64,000 nt of DNA from Exiguobacterium flavidum. GTDB taxonomy: Bacteria; Bacillota; Bacilli; Exiguobacteriales; Exiguobacteriaceae. The stretch is from positions 65,690 through 129,689 of the forward strand of contig NZ_QPKS01000006.1 of NCBI RefSeq assembly GCF_003344535.1, read 5' to 3'. Position numbers and translations under genes: made by a program. Numbering within the stretch: the stretch's first letter is position 1; each line of letters begins with the position of its first letter. The notes beneath the pieces are model-generated. The model saw only the letters and a list, made by a program, of their open reading frames with translations. It ran no database searches and was not told the DNA's origin. Positions 26,970 to 36,194 of this stretch are shown piece after piece.

Positions 26970-29003
26970 CTATTCTATTCTTTCGCCGCCAAGCAGGTTT
27001 TCCCGCTCGATGAACCGCTTGAGTACGACATACTCTGGATTGTCGAAAAATGCCTGTGAACGCAATAGGCGCACCGCGTCGGCACGCGCCGTCTCCATCA
27101 CTTGGATGTCGAGGGCGGGATCGGTCAAAATGAAGCGTGGAATGCCGCTCTGTTCCGTACCGAAAAAGTTACCGGCGCCGCGAAGCTCAAGATCCTTCTC
27201 GGCCAGCTTGAATCCATCGTTCGTCTCCGTCATCGTCTTGATTCGTTCCTTGCCCGTCTCACTCGACGGATCGGCGATCAGGATGCAGTAGGACTGGGCA
27301 TCTCCCCGTCCGACACGGCCTCTCAGCTGATGTAGCTGGGCAAGACCGAACCGTTCCGCGTCATAGATGACGATCATCGTCGCGTTCGGTACATTGACGC
27401 CGACCTCGACGACGGTCGTCGAAACGAGGATTTGAACATCATTTCGTTTGAAGGCTTGCATTACTTCATCCTTCTCGCTCGCGTGCAATCTACCATGCAT
27501 CAAGCCGACTCCGTACTCCTTGAATCGTTCCGCGAGGATTGCATGCAATTCCATCGCGTTCTGTACGTCGAGCGTCTCGGATTCCTCGATCAGCGGAGCG
27601 ATGACGTATGCCTGATGACCGGCAGTTAGCTCCTTCTCGACGAAGCCGAAGACGCGTTCGAGCTGCTCCGGCTTCGCCCAGTATGTCTCGATCGTCTTCC
27701 GCCCGGCAGGCATCTCGTCGATGACGGATACATCCATGTCACCGAAGACGGAGATGGCGAGCGTCCGCGGAATCGGTGTCGCCGTCATATAGAGGACATC
27801 CGCGAGTTCAGCCTTATTTCTCAGACGCTTCCGCTGTTCGACGCCGAACCGGTGCTGCTCGTCCGTGATGACGAGGTGAAGCCGCTCGAACAGGACCGTG
27901 TCCTGAATCAAGGCATGTGTGCCGACGAGGATGTCGAGTTCACCCTGCTCGAGTGCTTCGAGCAGAAGTGACCGTGCCTTTCCCTTGACGGAGCTCGTCA
28001 GCAGACCGACGCGAATCCCGAACTGCTCGAGCAGCGGGGCAAGGCTCGATGCATGTTGTTCCGCAAGGATTTCGGTCGGAACCATCAGAGCACCCTGCTT
28101 ACCTGCGCGCACCGTCGCGAACAGAGCGATCGCCGCGATGATCGTCTTGCCGCTTCCGACGTCCCCTTGCAGGAGGCGATTCATCCGCTCCGGACGTTTC
28201 ATGTCGTCGAGTATCTCCCTAGCCACGCGACGCTGGGCACCCGTCAAGGGAAATGGGAGTGCCGTGATGAACGACGCGATGTCCGTCTCGTCCAACTGGA
28301 GCGCCCGGCCCTGACCCCTCCGCTTACCGAGCCTGAGTGCCTGGAGCTTCAACTGGAAGTAGAGGCATTCTTCATAGACGAAGCTTCTCCGCGCGAGCGT
28401 CAATTCCTTTCGTGTCGCCGGAAAATGGAGCGTCTTCAACATGGCTCCCCGGTCCATCAGCCGGTATGTAGCCCGAATCGGATCCGGGATGCGTTCCTCG
28501 ATCGGTTCACTCACTTCGCCGAACGCAAGCTCGACGACGCGCCGAAACGTCTTCATCCGCATATCCCCCTTCAAGGAATAGACCGGCGTCAGCTCTCCTT
28601 CGACCGCTCCGAATTGCAGTTCCGTCGCAGAAATCGTCATTCGGTGCAGATCCCACTTCCCGCTGACCGTCACGTCCTCGCCGAGTTTCAGCTGATCTTT
28701 ATAGAATCCCCGGTTGAACATCGTCACGGTCACGCTGTAACGTTCCTCGACGAGCAAGCGGAAGGAAAGGCGGTTCTTTCCCTTGCCATAGTAGCGCACG
28801 ACCGCCTCCGATTGCACTTTCCCCGCGAATTTGACCTTGTCGCCGTGAACAGCATCGGTCAGGCTGCCCGTGACGAAGTCGTCATAACGAAACGGGACGT
28901 GCTCCAGCACGTCCTCGATCGTTTCGATGTCCATTTCGTACAACTTTCGTGCAAGGTCCTTCCCGATTCCTTTTAAGGAGCTTACGTCATGTGACGCGTT
29001 CAT
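26970..29003 (-). CDS. recG: ATP-dependent DNA helicase RecG
   Basis: Remodels stalled replication forks and branched DNA. N-terminal wedge/OB domain (about residues 1-230), then helicase domain with LLQGDVGSGKTIIAAIAL near residue 285, DEQHRFGVEQR, ATPIPRTLAI and the C-terminal motifs QLRGRVGRG and GFKLAEKDLELRGAGNFFGT. 677 aa, near the usual 680. The ATG overlaps sdaAA by 17 nt and has GGAGA upstream. Confidence 0.96.
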   Translation of the reverse strand: MNASHDVSSLKGIGKDLARKLYEMDIETIEDVLEHVPFRYDDFVTGSLTDAVHGDKVKFAGKVQSEAVVRYYGKGKNRLSFRLLVEERYSVTVTMFNRGFYKDQLKLGEDVTVSGKWDLHRMTISATELQFGAVEGELTPVYSLKGDMRMKTFRRVVELAFGEVSEPIEERIPDPIRATYRLMDRGAMLKTLHFPATRKELTLARRSFVYEECLYFQLKLQALRLGKRRGQGRALQLDETDIASFITALPFPLTGAQRRVAREILDDMKRPERMNRLLQGDVGSGKTIIAAIALFATVRAGKQGALMVPTEILAEQHASSLAPLLEQFGIRVGLLTSSVKGKARSLLLEALEQGELDILVGTHALIQDTVLFERLHLVITDEQHRFGVEQRKRLRNKAELADVLYMTATPIPRTLAISVFGDMDVSVIDEMPAGRKTIETYWAKPEQLERVFGFVEKELTAGHQAYVIAPLIEESETLDVQNAMELHAILAERFKEYGVGLMHGRLHASEKDEVMQAFKRNDVQILVSTTVVEVGVNVPNATMIVIYDAERFGLAQLHQLRGRVGRGDAQSYCILIADPSSETGKERIKTMTETNDGFKLAEKDLELRGAGNFFGTEQSGIPRFILTDPALDIQVMETARADAVRLLRSQAFFDNPEYVVLKRFIERENLLGGERIE

Positions 29004-29877
29004 TCGATTGTTCTCCGAAGATCTTCGATTCGAGCCATCGGCCGGTCGGCGTGTTCGCGAGGCCGCCTTTCGCCGTCTCGCGAAGTGCGGAAGGCATCAT
29101 TTGACCGATCTCATACATCGCCCCGATCACCTCGTCGCACGGGATGCGGGAAGTGATTCCGGCGAGTGCCATGTCCGCCGCGACGAGCGCGTTCGCTCCA
29201 CCCATCGCGTTTCGTTTGACGCACGGCACTTCGACGAGTCCCGCGACCGGATCACAGACGAGACCTAGCATGTTCTTGAGCGCGATCGCGAAGGCGTGCG
29301 CTGATTGTTCAGGTGTGCCGCCTGCCATCTCGACGATCGCCGCCGCCGCCATTCCGGTCGCCGACCCGACCTCTGCCTGACAGCCGCCGGCAGCTCCCGA
29401 AATCGACGCGTTGTTCGCGACGACGAAGCCGAACGCGCCTGCCGTGAACAGGTAGCGCAGCATCTGATCGCGAGTCGGGTTCAATCTTTCCTTGACGGCA
29501 AACAGCGTCCCAGGAACGACTCCGGCGCTTCCGGCCGTCGGCGTCGCACAGATTTTTCCCATCGCAGCGTTCACTTCATTCGTTCCGATCGCCTTGCTGA
29601 CCGCATCAAGAAGCAGGTCCCCGGACAGCCCTTTACCGCTCGCTCGATATTTTTGCAGCAATACCGCGTCTCCCCCAGTGAGTCCCGTGACCGACTGGAC
29701 GCCTTCGAGCGAACGCGCTACCGCATCCTCCATTACCTCGAGGTTACGTTCCATCATCGCATAGACCTCGTCACGTTCGAGGTAGCGGACGCTCATCTCC
29801 TGCTGGATCATGATTTCCGAGATCCCGACCTGTTGTTCGTTCGCGAGCCCGACAAGTTCCTTTACTGATTTGAACAT
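28987..29877 (-). CDS. sdaAA: L-serine dehydratase alpha subunit
   Basis: Iron-sulfur enzyme subunit that with the beta subunit converts L-serine to pyruvate and ammonia. Cluster-linked cysteines appear in GKICATPTAGSAG, GGCQAEVGSATG and LVCDPVAGLVEVPCVKRN. 296 aa from ATG 29877, with GGGGAG 8 nt upstream; a GTG 9 nt earlier is possible. Lies 5 nt after sdaAB. Confidence 0.94.
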   Translation of the reverse strand: MFKSVKELVGLANEQQVGISEIMIQQEMSVRYLERDEVYAMMERNLEVMEDAVARSLEGVQSVTGLTGGDAVLLQKYRASGKGLSGDLLLDAVSKAIGTNEVNAAMGKICATPTAGSAGVVPGTLFAVKERLNPTRDQMLRYLFTAGAFGFVVANNASISGAAGGCQAEVGSATGMAAAAIVEMAGGTPEQSAHAFAIALKNMLGLVCDPVAGLVEVPCVKRNAMGGANALVAADMALAGITSRIPCDEVIGAMYEIGQMMPSALRETAKGGLANTPTGRWLESKIFGEQSNERVT

Positions 29878-29882
29878 ACTTT

Positions 29883-30545
29883 TCACTCCCCTATCATGAC
29901 TGAACGTTCGACCTGCGGCAGACGATTGATCTCTTCAAGCACCTCGCGCGGCATCCGGTCATCGATCTCGATCGCCATGAGCGCTTGTTTCCCTTTTTCG
30001 TGACGGGATACTTCCATATGACCGATATTGATCTCATGATCAGCGAGCACGCGCGTGACTGCAGCGATCGCCCCGAAGCGGTCATGGTGCAACACGACGA
30101 GCGCGGGTCCGCCGCCGGACAGGCGAAGCGGGAAATGATTAAGCTCCGTGATTTCGATCGTCCCGCCGCCAATCGAGATGCCGACGAGTTCGAACGTCTC
30201 GTCCCCTGCCTTCAAGTTGACCCGGGCCGTGTTCGGATGATCCGTCAACGCCTCGCTCGTCTCGAAGACGATTTTGATTCCCTTCGATTCCGCGATTTTG
30301 ATCGATTCCGGAATCCGGTCATCGAAAGTGTCGAACCCGAGCACACCTCCGACGATCGCGACGTCCGTACCGTGACCGCGATACGTGTCAGCGAACGAAC
30401 CGTAGAACGTGACGTGAATCACCTCCGGCGTGACCCCGAAAAGTTTTCCGGCCATCAGACCGATTCGTGCGGCCCCGGCCGTATGTGAACTGGATGGCCC
30501 GACCATGACTGGTCCGATGATATCAAATACACTCCGATACTTCAT
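29883..30545 (-). CDS. sdaAB: L-serine dehydratase beta subunit
   Basis: Partner of sdaAA. N-terminal domain with FDIIGPVMVGPSSSHTAGAA, the serine-rich substrate loop, and a C-terminal ACT domain (LVVLHHDRFGAIAAVTRVLA, INIGHMEVSRHEKGKQALM) that in related enzymes gives amino-acid control. 220 aa from ATG 30545 with a G-rich site upstream; the longer reading contains the terminator of fakA and is rejected. Confidence 0.93.
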   Translation of the reverse strand: MKYRSVFDIIGPVMVGPSSSHTAGAARIGLMAGKLFGVTPEVIHVTFYGSFADTYRGHGTDVAIVGGVLGFDTFDDRIPESIKIAESKGIKIVFETSEALTDHPNTARVNLKAGDETFELVGISIGGGTIEITELNHFPLRLSGGGPALVVLHHDRFGAIAAVTRVLADHEINIGHMEVSRHEKGKQALMAIEIDDRMPREVLEEINRLPQVERSVMIGE

Positions 30546-30576
30546 TTCCCCATTTCCCCTCTCCTTGCGCTTCAAA

Positions 30577-30613
30577 CAAAAAATCCCACCTCTATTATCG
30601 CAGATGGTGGGAT
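30577..30613 (-). terminator. Intrinsic terminator after fakA
   Basis: ATCCCACC/GGTGGGAT stem (30583-30613) with a loop, followed on the minus strand by six T. It starts 12 nt after the fakA stop and separates fakA-yloU from sdaAB-sdaAA-recG. Confidence 0.85.
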
Positions 30614-30624
30614 AAGTGAAAAGC

Positions 30625-32301
30625 TTACTCAACACTCAAAATATAAGAATAAAGCGGCTGCTTGCCGTCGTGGACTTCGACTTCAGCGTCTGGACAGACC
30701 GATTCGATATATGCCGTCAGTTCCTCGACGTCTTCTGCCGTGACACCTTCACCGTAAAGAACCGTGACGATCTCATCTTCTTCCGTGACGAGCGTGTCGA
30801 CGAGCTTCTTCGCGGCACCGAGGCTCGAGTGATCCGTCGCGACGATCTGCTTCTCCGCGATCGCCATGTGGTCGTCCTTCTTGATTTCGACACCGTCGAT
30901 GCTCGTGTCACGAACGGCGTACGTCACCTGACCGGATTTGACAGCTGAGATCGCGTCCTCCATGTGGCGCTCGTTCTCTTCGACTGTCGCTTCAGGATTG
31001 AAGACGATCGTCGCGGCGAGTCCTTGCGGGACGGTCTTCGACTTGACGACCGTCACGCCGCAATCCGCGACCGAAGCCGCTTGTTCAGCAGCCATGATGA
31101 TGTTCGAGTTGTTCGGATAGACATAGACATGTTCAGCGTTCGCATCGTTGATCGCCTTGACGATGTCTTCCGTCGAAGGGTTCATCGTCTGTCCGCCTTC
31201 GATGACGACGCTGACGCCGAGTGATTTGAAGAGATCGCTGATCCCCTCGCCCATCGCCACCGTCACGAGTGCAGCCTTCGCCTTTTTAGGAGCCGCGACC
31301 GCGACAGGAGCCGGGCGATTGACGCCTTCCTCTTCGAGGATCGTCGAATGCTGCTGGCGCATGTTCTCGATCTTGACCGCGACGAGTTCACCGAAACGCT
31401 GTCCTTTGTTGATGACATCACCCGGCGTTTCGACATGGACGTGAACCTTCAGCAGTTCATCATCTGCGACGACGAGCAATGAATCACCGAACTCCGAGAG
31501 CTCGTTCCGGAACGCGTTCTCATCGAACGGAGCATTTTTCAGCTTGTCTTCCTGGAAGCGGACCATGATTTCCGTGCAGTATCCATAATGAATCTCCTCT
31601 GTCGACATGAAGCTTTGAGCCGACTTGTGATGCTCCGCTTCGACGAGGGCCTCCATGACAGGGGCATGCGGCTTCTCGAGCTCCTTGCCTTCGAGCGTCG
31701 CGAGGAATCCTTCATAGATGCAGACGAGTCCTTGGCCGCCCGAATCGACGACACCGACTTCCTTCAGCACCGGCAGCAATTCCGGCGTCCCGTCGAGTGA
31801 AATCTTCGACTCGTCGACGAGGTGATGCATGAGCTCACGGATATCCGAAGTCGTCTCAGCCTTGACGAGCGCTGCTGCTGCAGTCTCACGGGCGACTGTC
31901 AGGATCGTCCCTTCGACCGGCTTCATGACGGCTTTGTAGGCCGTATCGACACCTTTTTGAAGGGCGTTCGCGAAGTCGACCGAATCGATCTCCGTCTTGC
32001 CTTCGATCGCTTTCGAGAATCCGCGGAACAATTGGCTCAGGATGACGCCAGAGTTCCCGCGTGCACCCATGAGGAGTCCGCGCGCGAAGACGGACGCGAC
32101 TGCAGAGATGCTGTCCGTCTGTGCTTTCGCCACTTCTTTCGAACCGGACGTCATCGTCAGGTTCATGTTCGTCCCTGTATCACCATCCGGTACCGGGAAC
32201 ACGTTGAGCGAATCTACGAAATCCGCGTTCTGATAGAGATTCGCTGCGCCATTTTGGATCATCTTGGCTAGCTGCGCTCCTGTTAAACGTTCTAAACTCA
32301 C
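30625..32301 (-). CDS. fakA: Fatty acid kinase catalytic subunit FakA (DAK2 domain, YloV)
   Basis: Phosphorylates FakB-bound exogenous fatty acids to acyl-phosphates for lipid synthesis. N-terminal DAK2 nucleotide domain with DSLNVFPVPDGDTGTNMNLT (near residue 30) and ARGNSGVILSQLFRGF, then a middle domain and a C-terminal DegV-like region (about 350-550). 558 aa, as in staphylococci (about 550). FakB is not in the window. Co-transcribed with the Asp23-family yloU, 23 nt upstream, a conserved pair. Confidence 0.93.
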   Translation of the reverse strand: MSLERLTGAQLAKMIQNGAANLYQNADFVDSLNVFPVPDGDTGTNMNLTMTSGSKEVAKAQTDSISAVASVFARGLLMGARGNSGVILSQLFRGFSKAIEGKTEIDSVDFANALQKGVDTAYKAVMKPVEGTILTVARETAAAALVKAETTSDIRELMHHLVDESKISLDGTPELLPVLKEVGVVDSGGQGLVCIYEGFLATLEGKELEKPHAPVMEALVEAEHHKSAQSFMSTEEIHYGYCTEIMVRFQEDKLKNAPFDENAFRNELSEFGDSLLVVADDELLKVHVHVETPGDVINKGQRFGELVAVKIENMRQQHSTILEEEGVNRPAPVAVAAPKKAKAALVTVAMGEGISDLFKSLGVSVVIEGGQTMNPSTEDIVKAINDANAEHVYVYPNNSNIIMAAEQAASVADCGVTVVKSKTVPQGLAATIVFNPEATVEENERHMEDAISAVKSGQVTYAVRDTSIDGVEIKKDDHMAIAEKQIVATDHSSLGAAKKLVDTLVTEEDEIVTVLYGEGVTAEDVEELTAYIESVCPDAEVEVHDGKQPLYSYILSVE

Positions 32302-32324
32302 TGAATTTTCCTCCTCTTGCCTTC

Positions 32325-32687
32325 TTAGACGTTCGTCAAGCGGACTCCTTGAACGAAGATGTTCACGGATGTCACTTCAAGACCGAGCGCTTGGCTTAAC
32401 GTATACTTGACGCGGCTCTGTACATTATTCGCAACTTCTGAGATTTTCGTACCATAGCTGACGATGATGTGCATGTCGACATGGACCTGATCCTTCATTT
32501 GACGAACGATCACACCGCGGGCGAAGTTCTCGCGTTTGAGCAATTCAGCGATCCCGTCCTTGATTTGTGCCTGAGACGCCATACCGACGACTCCGAAGCA
32601 TTCCATTGCCGCTCCGCCTGCAAGCATTGCGACGACGTCGTTATCGACGTCGATCTTTCCATAGGTCGTCTTCATTTCGATAGCCAC
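32325..32687 (-). CDS. yloU: Asp23/Gls24 family envelope stress protein YloU
   Basis: 120-aa Asp23-family protein: KTTYGKIDVDNDVVAMLAGG, ECFGVVGMASQ, HVDMHIIVSYGTKISEVANN and VTSVNIFVQGVRLTNV. The GTG at 32687 is chosen because AAGGGGGC lies about 8 nt upstream and the product length then equals the Bacillus protein; the in-frame ATG 12 nt later is the alternative. Conserved partner of fakA. Its molecular role is not known; the family is linked to cell envelope homeostasis. Confidence 0.9.
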   Translation of the reverse strand: MAIEMKTTYGKIDVDNDVVAMLAGGAAMECFGVVGMASQAQIKDGIAELLKRENFARGVIVRQMKDQVHVDMHIIVSYGTKISEVANNVQSRVKYTLSQALGLEVTSVNIFVQGVRLTNV

Positions 32688-32885
32688 CTGAGAAGCCCCC
32701 TTCACCTGTATTCTGGTTATAATTTTACTATAAGGACCAACTAATGAGAAGTCATCGTACTGACTATACACCGATTATGCCCGAAATAGTAGCGGTCAAA
32801 TGAACTTTTCCTTGAATCCTCCTCCATTATTTTAATTTTCGCATGTCACTGTCAAGTTTTTTTCTTGTCAGACGCTTTTTTTATG

Positions 32886-32914
32886 TTGCAACGTCCCTGA
32901 CACCATGCTAAGAT
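32886..32914 (+). promoter_or_regulatory. Promoter of rpmB
   Basis: TTGCAA (32886-32891) and TAAGAT (32909-32914) with a 17-nt spacer, 53 nt upstream of the rpmB ATG. The rest of the 280-nt gap between yloU and rpmB is AT-rich and should also hold the yloU promoter (a TATAGT box is seen on the minus strand at about 32730), but no clear element. Confidence 0.65.
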
Positions 32915-32967
32915 AACGAAGTGTCTATTAGGACGAACGCAAAACAACATAAAAGGAGGCGGAACGC

Positions 32968-33156
32968 ATGGCACGCAAATGCTACGTTACTGGTAAATCG
33001 CCGAAATCGGGAAACAACCGTTCACACGCGATGAACAAAACAAAACGCACTTGGGGCGTAAACGTACAGAAAGTACGTATCCTCGTTGACGGTAAGCCTA
33101 AGAAGGTTTGGGTTTCAGCTCGAGCGCTTAAATCAGGTAAAGTTGAACGCGTATAA
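32968..33156 (+). CDS. rpmB: 50S ribosomal protein L28
   Basis: [20 protein letters not shown] and [20 protein letters not shown] identify L28; 62 aa and basic. Plus strand, alone between two terminators, as the monocistronic rpmB of Bacillus. AAAGGAGG lies upstream of the ATG. Confidence 0.97.
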   Translation: MARKCYVTGKSPKSGNNRSHAMNKTKRTWGVNVQKVRILVDGKPKKVWVSARALKSGKVERV

Positions 33157-33168
33157 TCGATACGCATG

Positions 33169-33199
33169 ACCGGATGTGGATTTCCACTTCCGGTTTTTT
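33169..33199 (+). terminator. Intrinsic terminator after rpmB
   Basis: ACCGGA.GTGGA/TCCAC.TCCGGT stem followed by six T on the plus strand, 13 nt after the rpmB stop. Confidence 0.92.
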
Positions 33200-33218
33200 C
33201 ATGCACAAAAATTTAAAA

Positions 33219-33260
33219 GAAGGCTGTCATGACGGAGATCCCCTCCGAAATGACAGCCTT
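33219..33260 (-). terminator. Intrinsic terminator after thiN
   Basis: AAGGCTGTCAT/ATGACAGCCTT arms with a nested GGAG/CTCC stem, then CTTTT on the minus strand. Starts 3 nt after the thiN stop and closes the thiT-thiN unit. Confidence 0.9.
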
Positions 33261-33262
33261 TT

Positions 33263-33877
33263 TCATACCTGAAGTTCCTTCACGCGCAGTGCGATCACCT
33301 CACCGGAATGAACCGTGATGCGCGCGATTCCCTCCCATTCATTGCTGACGGTGAGCGAGCCCCCGACTGGGACGATGCGATTGTCGAGAGGATATTTGAC
33401 GCCTGACAGCGACAGTTCCGTCTCGACGAGCGGGATGAAGGACAAATAGTCGTGCCCTTCCTTCTCGAGCTCGAAATGACCCGGTCCCATGTATCTGACG
33501 TCGCCGCCCTTCGATATCAATCTTGCCTGCTTGTAGCGTCTCAATAGATAGACGTTCTGGAGCGTCATATCGAGCCGCCCGCCCGTCGCTCCGAAGATTA
33601 GCATCTCAGCTTCAGCGTCGACGCCATTCGCATGACTTAGAGCAAGCTCGAGGTCGGTGAAATCCTTTTCAGGAGGATGGACGACCGCACCGCACGGCCT
33701 GTATCCTAGCGAATCGAAATCTCCGATAAGGACGTCACAATCGACGCCTCGGGCTTGAGCAGTCGCGATTCCGCCATCTACTCCGATCACGTACGTGTCA
33801 TCTTCGAGGCAGGAAGAGAGTTCAGGCACTTCCGAAGCCGGACCAGCGGCGATGATCACGATCCGCACGTCAGGCAC
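33263..33877 (-). CDS. thiN: Thiamine pyrophosphokinase
   Basis: Transfers pyrophosphate from ATP to thiamine to give TPP directly. GVDGGIATAQARGVDCDVLI with GDFDSLG (near residue 55), VHPPEKDFTDLELAL and LIFGATGGRLDMTLQNVYLL are the family motifs. 204 aa, typical. It overlaps the upstream thiT by 8 nt, so uptake and activation of thiamine are made together under the TPP riboswitch. Confidence 0.95.
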   Translation of the reverse strand: MPDVRIVIIAAGPASEVPELSSCLEDDTYVIGVDGGIATAQARGVDCDVLIGDFDSLGYRPCGAVVHPPEKDFTDLELALSHANGVDAEAEMLIFGATGGRLDMTLQNVYLLRRYKQARLISKGGDVRYMGPGHFELEKEGHDYLSFIPLVETELSLSGVKYPLDNRIVPVGGSLTVSNEWEGIARITVHSGEVIALRVKELQV

Positions 33878-34430
33878 CCCGCATCGAATATTTGAGCAAT
33901 CGCGGAGCGGTCGCGAACAAGAGCGCAGTCACGATACCGCAAAGCAGATACGACGGTACCATGTATGTCGCATTGTAGACCAGTGAATATGGAACGACCG
34001 GGCCGTCCGCATACTCTGCGAAAAAGACGATTCCGCTGACGACATGAGCCAAGTAGCGCAGACCGGCACCGACGAACGTCGCGACCATGACGATTCCGAT
34101 CAGTTTGCCGCGTTTTCCGTCGAATGCAGCCTTTCTGACGACCGAAGCGAATATTCCACTCACCCCGACGAGTGCGAACGCGAGTGTATAGTCGAGGAGC
34201 GGTTGGACGAGCGTCAGGATTTGCGGTCCGAAGAACAGCTGCAGCGTACCGACGAGCGCTCCGGTCAGCAAGCCGCCGGGAATCCCATGGCGGAAAGCCA
34301 TCACGAAAATCGGCAGCATCGCGAGGCTTACCGATCCCCCGTGCGGCATCTTGAACGGGATGATCATGTCGAAAACGACACCGAGACTCGCGAAAATCGC
34401 GATCTCCATCAGCATTTGTAGACGTTTCAT
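33870..34430 (-). CDS. thiT: ECF-type thiamine transporter S component ThiT
   Basis: Membrane protein that binds thiamine for energy-coupling-factor uptake. About six hydrophobic segments; the start reads MKRLQMLMEIAIFASLGVVF, followed by IPFKMPHGGSVSLAMLPIFV and FRHGIPGGLLTGALVG, which match ThiT. 186 aa from ATG 34430, preceded by AAAGGAG. The shared ECF ATPases and EcfT are not in the window. Directly downstream of a TPP riboswitch and terminator, which supports thiamine specificity. Confidence 0.93.
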   Translation of the reverse strand: MKRLQMLMEIAIFASLGVVFDMIIPFKMPHGGSVSLAMLPIFVMAFRHGIPGGLLTGALVGTLQLFFGPQILTLVQPLLDYTLAFALVGVSGIFASVVRKAAFDGKRGKLIGIVMVATFVGAGLRYLAHVVSGIVFFAEYADGPVVPYSLVYNATYMVPSYLLCGIVTALLFATAPRLLKYSMRGA

Positions 34431-34465
34431 ACTATCTCTCCTTTTAGAAAAAAATGAATGCAAAA

Positions 34466-34493
34466 AGGCAGCACGACGAACGCCGTACTGCCT
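34466..34493 (-). terminator. Riboswitch expression-platform terminator before thiT
   Basis: AGGCAG.ACG/CGT.CTGCCT hairpin with TTTTTG after it on the minus strand, between the TPP aptamer and the thiT start. It should form when TPP is bound and stop transcription. Confidence 0.85.
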
Positions 34494-34499
34494 GCGTGC

Positions 34500-34588
34500 G
34501 CCACATCCCTACGTCCGTCTGAACGGAACAGGTTCGAAGGGTTAAAGTCGAGTACTTCTCTCAGCCGCCTAGCGACACCCCTTGCGGT
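34500..34588 (-). promoter_or_regulatory. TPP riboswitch (THI element)
   Basis: On the minus strand the conserved core is present in order: AAGGGGTGTCGC, GCGGCTGAGAG (pyrimidine-sensing arm), ACCCTTCGAACCTG and GTAGGGATGT, with a short variable arm TCCGTTCAGACGGA between the last two. This is the THI-box aptamer. With the downstream terminator it forms a TPP-off switch for thiT-thiN. Confidence 0.93.
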
Positions 34589-34610
34589 CAAATTCGATTG
34601 TCTGTAGACA

Positions 34611-35267
34611 TTATACGCTAGCTGCGCCTCGAATGCCAGCGATCGCTTCCGCGTAGTCGGGAGCATTATAGACGGCTGATCCGGCGACGAGAACGTTCGC
34701 TCCGTTATCGATGCAGCTCTTCGCCGTCTCGAGGTTGACACCCCCGTCGATCTCGATTTCGAAGTCGAGACCGCGTTCTTCCTTCATGTCGGCAAGCGCC
34801 TTCAGTTTCGTCAGGACGCCCGGGATGAACGATTGTCCGCCGAATCCCGGATTGACCGTCATGAGCAGGACCATGTCGACGTCCTCGAGGACGTGCTCGA
34901 TCGTCGAGAGTGGCGTGTGCGGATTGAGCACGACGCCTGCCTTCGCACCCGCCCCCTTGATTTGCTGCAGGACGCGGTGGACGTGATTCGTCGCCTCGAC
35001 GTGGAACGTGACGATGTCTGCACCGGCGCGAACGAACTCTTCGACGAAGCGTTCCGGCTGGTCGATCATCAGATGGACATCGAGGACGAGATCCGTCACT
35101 TTCCGGAGCGAGCTGAGGACAGGCAGACCGAACGAGATGTTCGGTACGAAGACGCCGTCCATGACGTCGAAGTGGATGTAATCCGCTCCGGCCGCCTCGA
35201 CTGCTTTGACGTCACGTTCGAGATTGGCGAAATCCGCCGACAGGATGGATGGTGCGATTTTGATCAT
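34611..35267 (-). CDS. rpe: Ribulose-phosphate 3-epimerase
   Basis: Pentose phosphate enzyme that interconverts ribulose-5-P and xylulose-5-P. TIM barrel with [37 protein letters not shown] (metal His/Asp), [31 protein letters not shown] and [11 protein letters not shown]. 218 aa from ATG 35267, with GGAGG 8 nt upstream; a TTG 6 nt earlier is too close. Overlaps nothing; rsgA ends 3 nt upstream, so it is cotranscribed with rsgA. Confidence 0.96.
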   Translation of the reverse strand: MIKIAPSILSADFANLERDVKAVEAAGADYIHFDVMDGVFVPNISFGLPVLSSLRKVTDLVLDVHLMIDQPERFVEEFVRAGADIVTFHVEATNHVHRVLQQIKGAGAKAGVVLNPHTPLSTIEHVLEDVDMVLLMTVNPGFGGQSFIPGVLTKLKALADMKEERGLDFEIEIDGGVNLETAKSCIDNGANVLVAGSAVYNAPDYAEAIAGIRGAASV

Positions 35268-35269
35268 GT

Positions 35270-36175
35270 TCAATACCTCCGTGCTCTATTCTTGATTTCC
35301 TCCACAAACATACCATAATTCGAATAGCGCGAGGGGAAGATTTCTCCACTTTCAACCGCACCTTTGATCGCGCAGCCCGGTTCGTTCAGATGCAGGCAGC
35401 CGCGGAACTTGCAATCGTCCTGAAGCCGGACGAACTCAGGGAAGCACCAGCGCAGGTCCTCGATTTCCATCTCATGCGGGAAATCAAGGTTCGAGAATCC
35501 GGGTGTATCCGCGACGAGGCCGCCCGCGAGGGGCATGAGCGTCACGTGTCGCGTCGTGTGACGTCCGCGCCCGAGCGCCTTCGAGATATGGCTCGTCTCG
35601 AGGGCAAGTTCAGGTTCGAGAGCGTTCAAGAGCGAGCTTTTCCCGACACCCGATTGACCGGCGAGAACGCTCGTCTTTCCTTCGAGCAACGGACGGACGA
35701 CCTCGATCCCTTCGAGCGTCTCGCTAGATGTCTCGATGACGGTGTATCCGATTTTGCGATACGCCTCGATCGCCACCTTGACGACACGCTCCTCTTCCCC
35801 TTCCAGCAGGTCCATCTTCGTCAGCACGATGACCGGTTTGATCTCCTTTGCTTCGATCAGGACGAGAAACCGGTCGAGCAGATGCGCAGAGAAGGCCGGT
35901 TCAGTTGCCGAGAAGAGCAACAGTGCCTGATCGATGTTCGCGATCGGCGGTCGGACAAGGAAGTTCGAGCGTTCGTTCACCTCAAGGATGTATCCCGCTT
36001 CTCCCTCGATGTGGAGAAGGACGTCGTCACCGACGACCGGAGCGATGCCGCGCTTCCTGAAATTCCCCCGAGCTCTCGAGCGGACCTCTCCGAGTTCCGT
36101 CATGACATCATAGAACCCGCCTTGCAGCCGGATGATCGTACCTGTCCGGTTTTCTTCTTTTCCATGTGCACTCAA
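35270..36175 (-). CDS. rsgA: Ribosome small subunit GTPase RsgA (YloQ/CpgA)
   Basis: Circularly permuted GTPase that checks 30S maturation. N-terminal OB fold ([20 protein letters not shown]), then G4 (VLTKMDL), G1 ([14 protein letters not shown]) and G3 (DTPGF) in permuted order, and a C-terminal zinc site [17 protein letters not shown]. About 301 aa from a TTG at 36175, chosen because AAGGGG lies 8 nt upstream; ATG 36193 (right on the terminator T-run) is the other option. Downstream of prkC, as in Bacillus. Confidence 0.93.
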   Translation of the reverse strand: MSAHGKEENRTGTIIRLQGGFYDVMTELGEVRSRARGNFRKRGIAPVVGDDVLLHIEGEAGYILEVNERSNFLVRPPIANIDQALLLFSATEPAFSAHLLDRFLVLIEAKEIKPVIVLTKMDLLEGEEERVVKVAIEAYRKIGYTVIETSSETLEGIEVVRPLLEGKTSVLAGQSGVGKSSLLNALEPELALETSHISKALGRGRHTTRHVTLMPLAGGLVADTPGFSNLDFPHEMEIEDLRWCFPEFVRLQDDCKFRGCLHLNEPGCAIKGAVESGEIFPSRYSNYGMFVEEIKNRARRY

Positions 36176-36194
36176 TGATTTATCCCCTTTCATC

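Noticed and set aside
28053-28976. 307-codon plus-strand frame opposite recG
   Set aside because: Complete overlap with recG and no recognisable domain; arises from codon bias.
32688-32885. Small RNA or extra gene in the yloU-rpmB gap
   Set aside because: The stretch is AT-rich with a possible yloU promoter, but no conserved structure or open frame with a ribosome site was seen.
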